Source of the DNA: Stichopus chloronotus
Lineage: Eukaryota > Echinodermata > Holothuroidea > Aspidochirotida > Stichopodidae
Length of the DNA stretch: 64,000 bases
Assembly: GCA_021234535.1 (NCBI GenBank)
Contig: CM037830.1
Span: 13,571,116-13,635,115 of the forward strand
Direction: 5' to 3'
Below the pieces are notes generated by a model, which had not been told where the DNA came from, did no database searches, and saw only the letters and a program-made list of their open reading frames with translations. Position 1 is the stretch's first letter, and every line of letters begins with the position of its first letter. Positions 60,694-64,000 of the stretch are shown here, in pieces. The position numbers and the translations under genes are program-made.

Positions 60694-61612
60694 GTGAAAC
60701 ATTGACGTTTTGTAGAAGTGCACGTGTGACACATATATTGGTAGTGCTATATTGTTATCTGTTATATATGGATGGGCCAACAGGTTTGCGTAATCATGAC
60801 TTTTTTTTGTAGTTATACCTTTTGTCAGTACTTCTACAGTTTTAACAAAATTAATGTTATTCGAAGTGGAGGAGTAATGGATCAGGAGAATTTTTACAGT
60901 TTCTATACAGAAATGGGCTCAACACTTGTGCCAACAGTGGAAAAAAAAGGCTCTGTGGAGCATATGCGGCCAAAATGTGGCTACATATCTCTAGGTTGAT
61001 CAATGACTCAAGTTTTGTTGGGAGAAATTAGATAGCAGATAATGATCTTAAACATTTTAACCTTTAATTAATTAAACTTTATTGAACAGCGTTATTGATA
61101 CTAGCTAGCTAGCTAATACTGCTTCTTGTGTAGCCTAAAACACAGATTGAATTTAGTGAGACCGTTATTTTTGAGGAGACGTTTTGTCCATTAATTTTAT
61201 TTTTTTATAGGGGAGAGGGATATTACCTTAAAGTCTCCACGCTTGTTTTTGATCAATTTTGGAGAGCAAGCCGTCAAAGAATTCTAAAAATTCTTCTTCA
61301 AAAGGTCCTCCGAAAGGGGATTTTAGTAAGAACTGACAATTTTGAAAAGAATATTTTATTCGTAGTGTATACTCTTGTGGTAAAACAAAATTATATAGGA
61401 CTGCAGAATCACTGTGACTATCAATTTGTTCAGGGATTAGTAGTCGCTCGACATGCAAAAGAGTACTGTTGGCCTCCACATTGACAAAAATACATATTTA
61501 GTCGACAGGTACTCTTTTGGACGGCACTTGCAGGTTTTCAAGAATCTACAAATGTACGAGTTGCCCATAATGAGGCAAAACCGACTCTTTGTAATACGCA
61601 TTTGATGCTAAC

Positions 61613-61629
61613 GGTCTCAATAAAAACAG
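61613..61629 (+). repeat. Isolated copy of the palindrome arm end
   Basis: GGTCTCAATAAAAACAG is identical to the outer 17 bases of the palindrome arms at 707, 1801 and (one mismatch) 2896, some 60 kb away. No matching inverted partner was noticed nearby. Confidence 0.7.
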
Positions 61630-61919
61630 CTAGATACTTTTTAGTACGAGCGTTTAAGCCCTTAGTAGGAAATCATTGCGGTATACTTTTGATTTACGTT
61701 GCTAAAATCTCGATACCAACGTAAACGTGAACAAACTTTATCAGCATATCGTCATTGGGTTCTGGAAAGGGTTCATCTGTTATCCGTTTGACGTCATTAG
61801 GTACATCATTCACAATGTTCTACTTTTTGTCGTATTTCATGTATTCATTAAGTAAATATTTAATTTAAGTAATTATGGACTCACTGTAGTGAATTATTTT
61901 CTGTTTCATTTTTAATTAG

Positions 61920-62026
61920 ATGAGAATATGAGAGGACTTACAATTACTGTGCTGTTTTCAGACTATCTGCCATTTCTTCATAAACTGTATCTGAATCTTA
62001 CCCAGCATTTAGACATCGGAGAGGTG
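61920..62026 (+). CDS. FN3-like receptor exon B
   Basis: Acceptor CATTTTTAATTAG, donor GAGGTG|GTAAGC, phase 1 in and phase 0 out. Encodes ENMRGLTITVLFSDYLPF and LNLTQHLDIGEV, with an N-glycosylation motif (NLT). It continues exon A in frame. The stronger GTAAGC donor was preferred over a GTGGTA site three bases earlier. Confidence 0.5.
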
Positions 62027-62800
62027 GTAAGCTGCGCTGTTTTTTGTGTGCAGTTTCTAATTCGTTTGGATGACATCTGAGAAACCTAAAAGTTTTCATT
62101 GATTCTACAAATCATGATTCCCAACCCTCTCTATATTATGCGTTTCAAATGTGCAGTGTATTGGTCTGAGATGTGAAGTTTTATATGTATATATATGAAA
62201 GTGTCCATCTATATCTGTTCATGTCCTCAACAAGAGGAAAATACTCCCATCTATGCCATATATGCAGCACAACGTGCCATGTTACTCTTATGGTTCTTCT
62301 CCTCTTTGTATAAGTCTTGAATACGCAGTATCTCAAGAAATGAAAATTGTTCGACCTATAGCTCTTTGTGAGTACATGAGCCTATTCAATCCTTCGAATC
62401 AAATCAAGTGTGTATGTATATTGATATTAATATTGGGACAACTTGGTTTTTCCGATCGTATCCGATCAATGCAAGGCTTACATGCTTAAGTCACGTGACT
62501 TTGTATCTCCTTCGAGGAAAACTGTCATTAACTGTTTGGAACTTTCAATATTTACAACATTAATGGCTTTGTAACAGACAAAAAGATTATCAAACACACT
62601 GACATACTGTACTTTTTTTCTGAACGTTTACACTAAAATTGTAGCAAAAGAAATCTTGAAATCTCAAGTTGGCGCCAGAGTCAAAATCATCGGTCATTTT
62701 TGACACATGAATATCTGTAATAGGGTATAAATTAGAGTTCAAATTACTCCATTAGCTATCTTATGTTGACACTATGAGTTCTCTCTTTTCTTCCCTATAG

Positions 62801-62921
62801 GTCAAGTTTTCTACAAAGTGCATTCCTTTTAAAGGGATAGAAAATGGACACAGTTTCAAGGTTACTGCTACAGATAACAATCAGGGTGGTCTTGTCGCGC
62901 CTCCTGTAAATATTTCCATAG
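62801..62921 (+). CDS. FN3-like receptor exon C
   Basis: Acceptor TTTCTTCCCTATAG, donor TCCATAG|GTATGT, phase 0 in and phase 1 out. It encodes a C-terminal half of a fibronectin III-like fold: FKGIENGHSFKVTATDNNQG, with the F-strand aromatic and following G strand, then APPVNISI. It joins exon B in phase. The gene presumably continues beyond 64000. I do not recognise a specific family member. Confidence 0.55.
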
Positions 62922-63219
62922 GTATGTCCAAGCTTATATGTTCTTAGGATTGACAGCTATATGTTGAATCTCTCAGAGTATCGTGTAAATTGGTACTTAT
63001 GTAGTGTGATAGAAGGCTTGAATTTGCTTTGTAAAGCTTTCTCTTAATACAGCTTAGACAAAATACTAATTGATAGGCCTAGATTCGAACAAGATGACAA
63101 ATACTTACAAGGTAACATATGCCATTCGTACCATTTACCTAGCCATCCAACTTTCACTTGCAAAAGTGACACTTGAATTGGTGGTCAACTTTACATCACT
63201 TGTGTTATTCTTCTTTCGA

Positions 63220-63370
63220 AACGAAGTGGGCCAGAGGGCCATGACAGAGGTGCCTTGTAATATACAAATGACATGGGTTGGGATCAGGGGTGTCACAAGA
63301 GTTGTTTTCAAGGGGGAAGGGTGGCCAAAAGACTCGACGTGCGTCCCAGGCCGACGTCGCTAGAACTTTC
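63220..63370 (+). repeat. Probable dispersed-repeat fragment
   Basis: The text AGGGGTGTCACAAGAGTTG and the following GGGGGAAGGGTGGCC resemble low-complexity parts of dispersed repeats, and it sits in a frame with no recognisable domain. No second copy was noted in the window. Confidence 0.3.
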
Positions 63371-64000
63371 TATCTAGGTCCCATGGGACGTTAATGAGGG
63401 GTCTCAACATGTGCAAGAATAAGGAATTATAATTTGGATCTACCGTAGTGTCGCACGCGAAATCTTGGACTAGGGGTAGACTTAGAATTGTGAGAAGGCT
63501 ATGTATGAGAGGAGCTGCTACCATCATTTGTGACTAGTTAACCAGAAATGTTTTCCATACAAATATCTCCAGCTTTGACGAAATCGCTCTTCTCAGGTTC
63601 AACAAGTAAGCTTCAGGAACTGGTAACGTAGGTGTTTTCCTGGATGGAAAATCCTTCTCGTAACATTATTGGAAGTTTTATTGCCGTAAAAGTCACCTAC
63701 GATTTGTACATTTCCTGATGAAAACTGAAATACCTGCTTGAATTCTGAAGGGTGAATATGGGTAACACCGTCATAGTTCCCTGGTTGAGAAGAGCGTTAA
63801 AATACTCAAGGTTGGGCATGCATTCTCCTTTACCTTCTCTTTCAATCGTTTAGCATTCTTTGCCTTCCTATCTTTTTTTTTTTTCGTCTGCGTTATTTTG
63901 CACCCAAGGCTGGTGTAGTCTTATTACGCCTTTATTTGTCTGGATTACCAATTGAGGTAATGAGAGCAGGGCATGAGATGAGTAAAACGTAGTGAACCTT
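63371..64000. other. Right edge, unassigned
   Basis: No exon or named repeat is recognised. A poly-T tract is at about 63872-63884. The region is probably intronic if the FN3-like gene continues to the right. Confidence 0.4.

Noticed and set aside
60772..60999. Possible additional receptor exon (GGVMDQENFYSFYTEMG)
   Set aside because: Available acceptors give phases 0 or 2, while the preceding exon ends in phase 1. The phase 1 frame hits a stop.

Overview
The window is AT-rich eukaryotic DNA with large introns, GT-AG splice sites, long microsatellites, frequent poly-C/poly-G runs and many decayed transposable elements. Introns, the metazoan-type splicing-factor gene GPKOW, and L1/Tx1-type LINE, Penelope-like and BEL/Pao remnants point to an invertebrate animal. 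A marine deuterostome such as an echinoderm would fit, but I cannot fix the species from this sequence.

Only one gene can be assembled with high confidence. It is GPKOW (G-patch and KOW motif protein), on the + strand in ten coding exons from 24542 to 44794, about 564 codons. All ten exons join in phase and carry the N-terminal region, the G-patch, two KOW motifs and an unusually long RS/RE/KD-rich charged exon. Its introns hold a BEL/Pao gag remnant, a TTAA-flanked MITE, a fold-back repeat, a SINE-like repeat and a probable degenerate duplicate of the exon 8 3' end. A second, partial + strand gene probably enters at the right. Three phase-compatible exons (60565-60693, 61920-62026, 62801-62921) encode a divergent fibronectin type III-like extracellular segment. 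A signal-peptide exon at 54361-54492 may be its first coding exon.

Layout: 441-3055 is a near-identical ~1.09 kb tandem array in which each unit carries a 64-nt near-perfect palindrome. 7097-7520 is a 257-bp tandem duplication next to a 5'-truncated, frame-broken LINE (7525-10280) that was itself interrupted by a 212-bp repeat. 10712-11948 is a MITE-like element containing a nested element with GC-rich inverted ends. 12091-12571 is a frame-broken Ulp1/SENP-type cysteine protease domain. 17288-18040 is a tandem repeat rich in TGACCT half-sites. 19266-19436 is a long CA/TA microsatellite. 19681-20390 is a Penelope-like GIY-YIG remnant with an inverted piece. 21250-23340 holds two minus-strand LINE 3' ends. 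23403-24433 is a ~420-bp repeat array directly upstream of GPKOW. After GPKOW come a SINE-like repeat, a 349-bp tandem duplication (47191-47884), a 57-bp duplication, and a ~505-bp duplication (52835-53756) upstream of the putative receptor gene.

Most of the remaining DNA shows no supportable coding sequence. The short open frames there have no recognisable domain, and I left them out.
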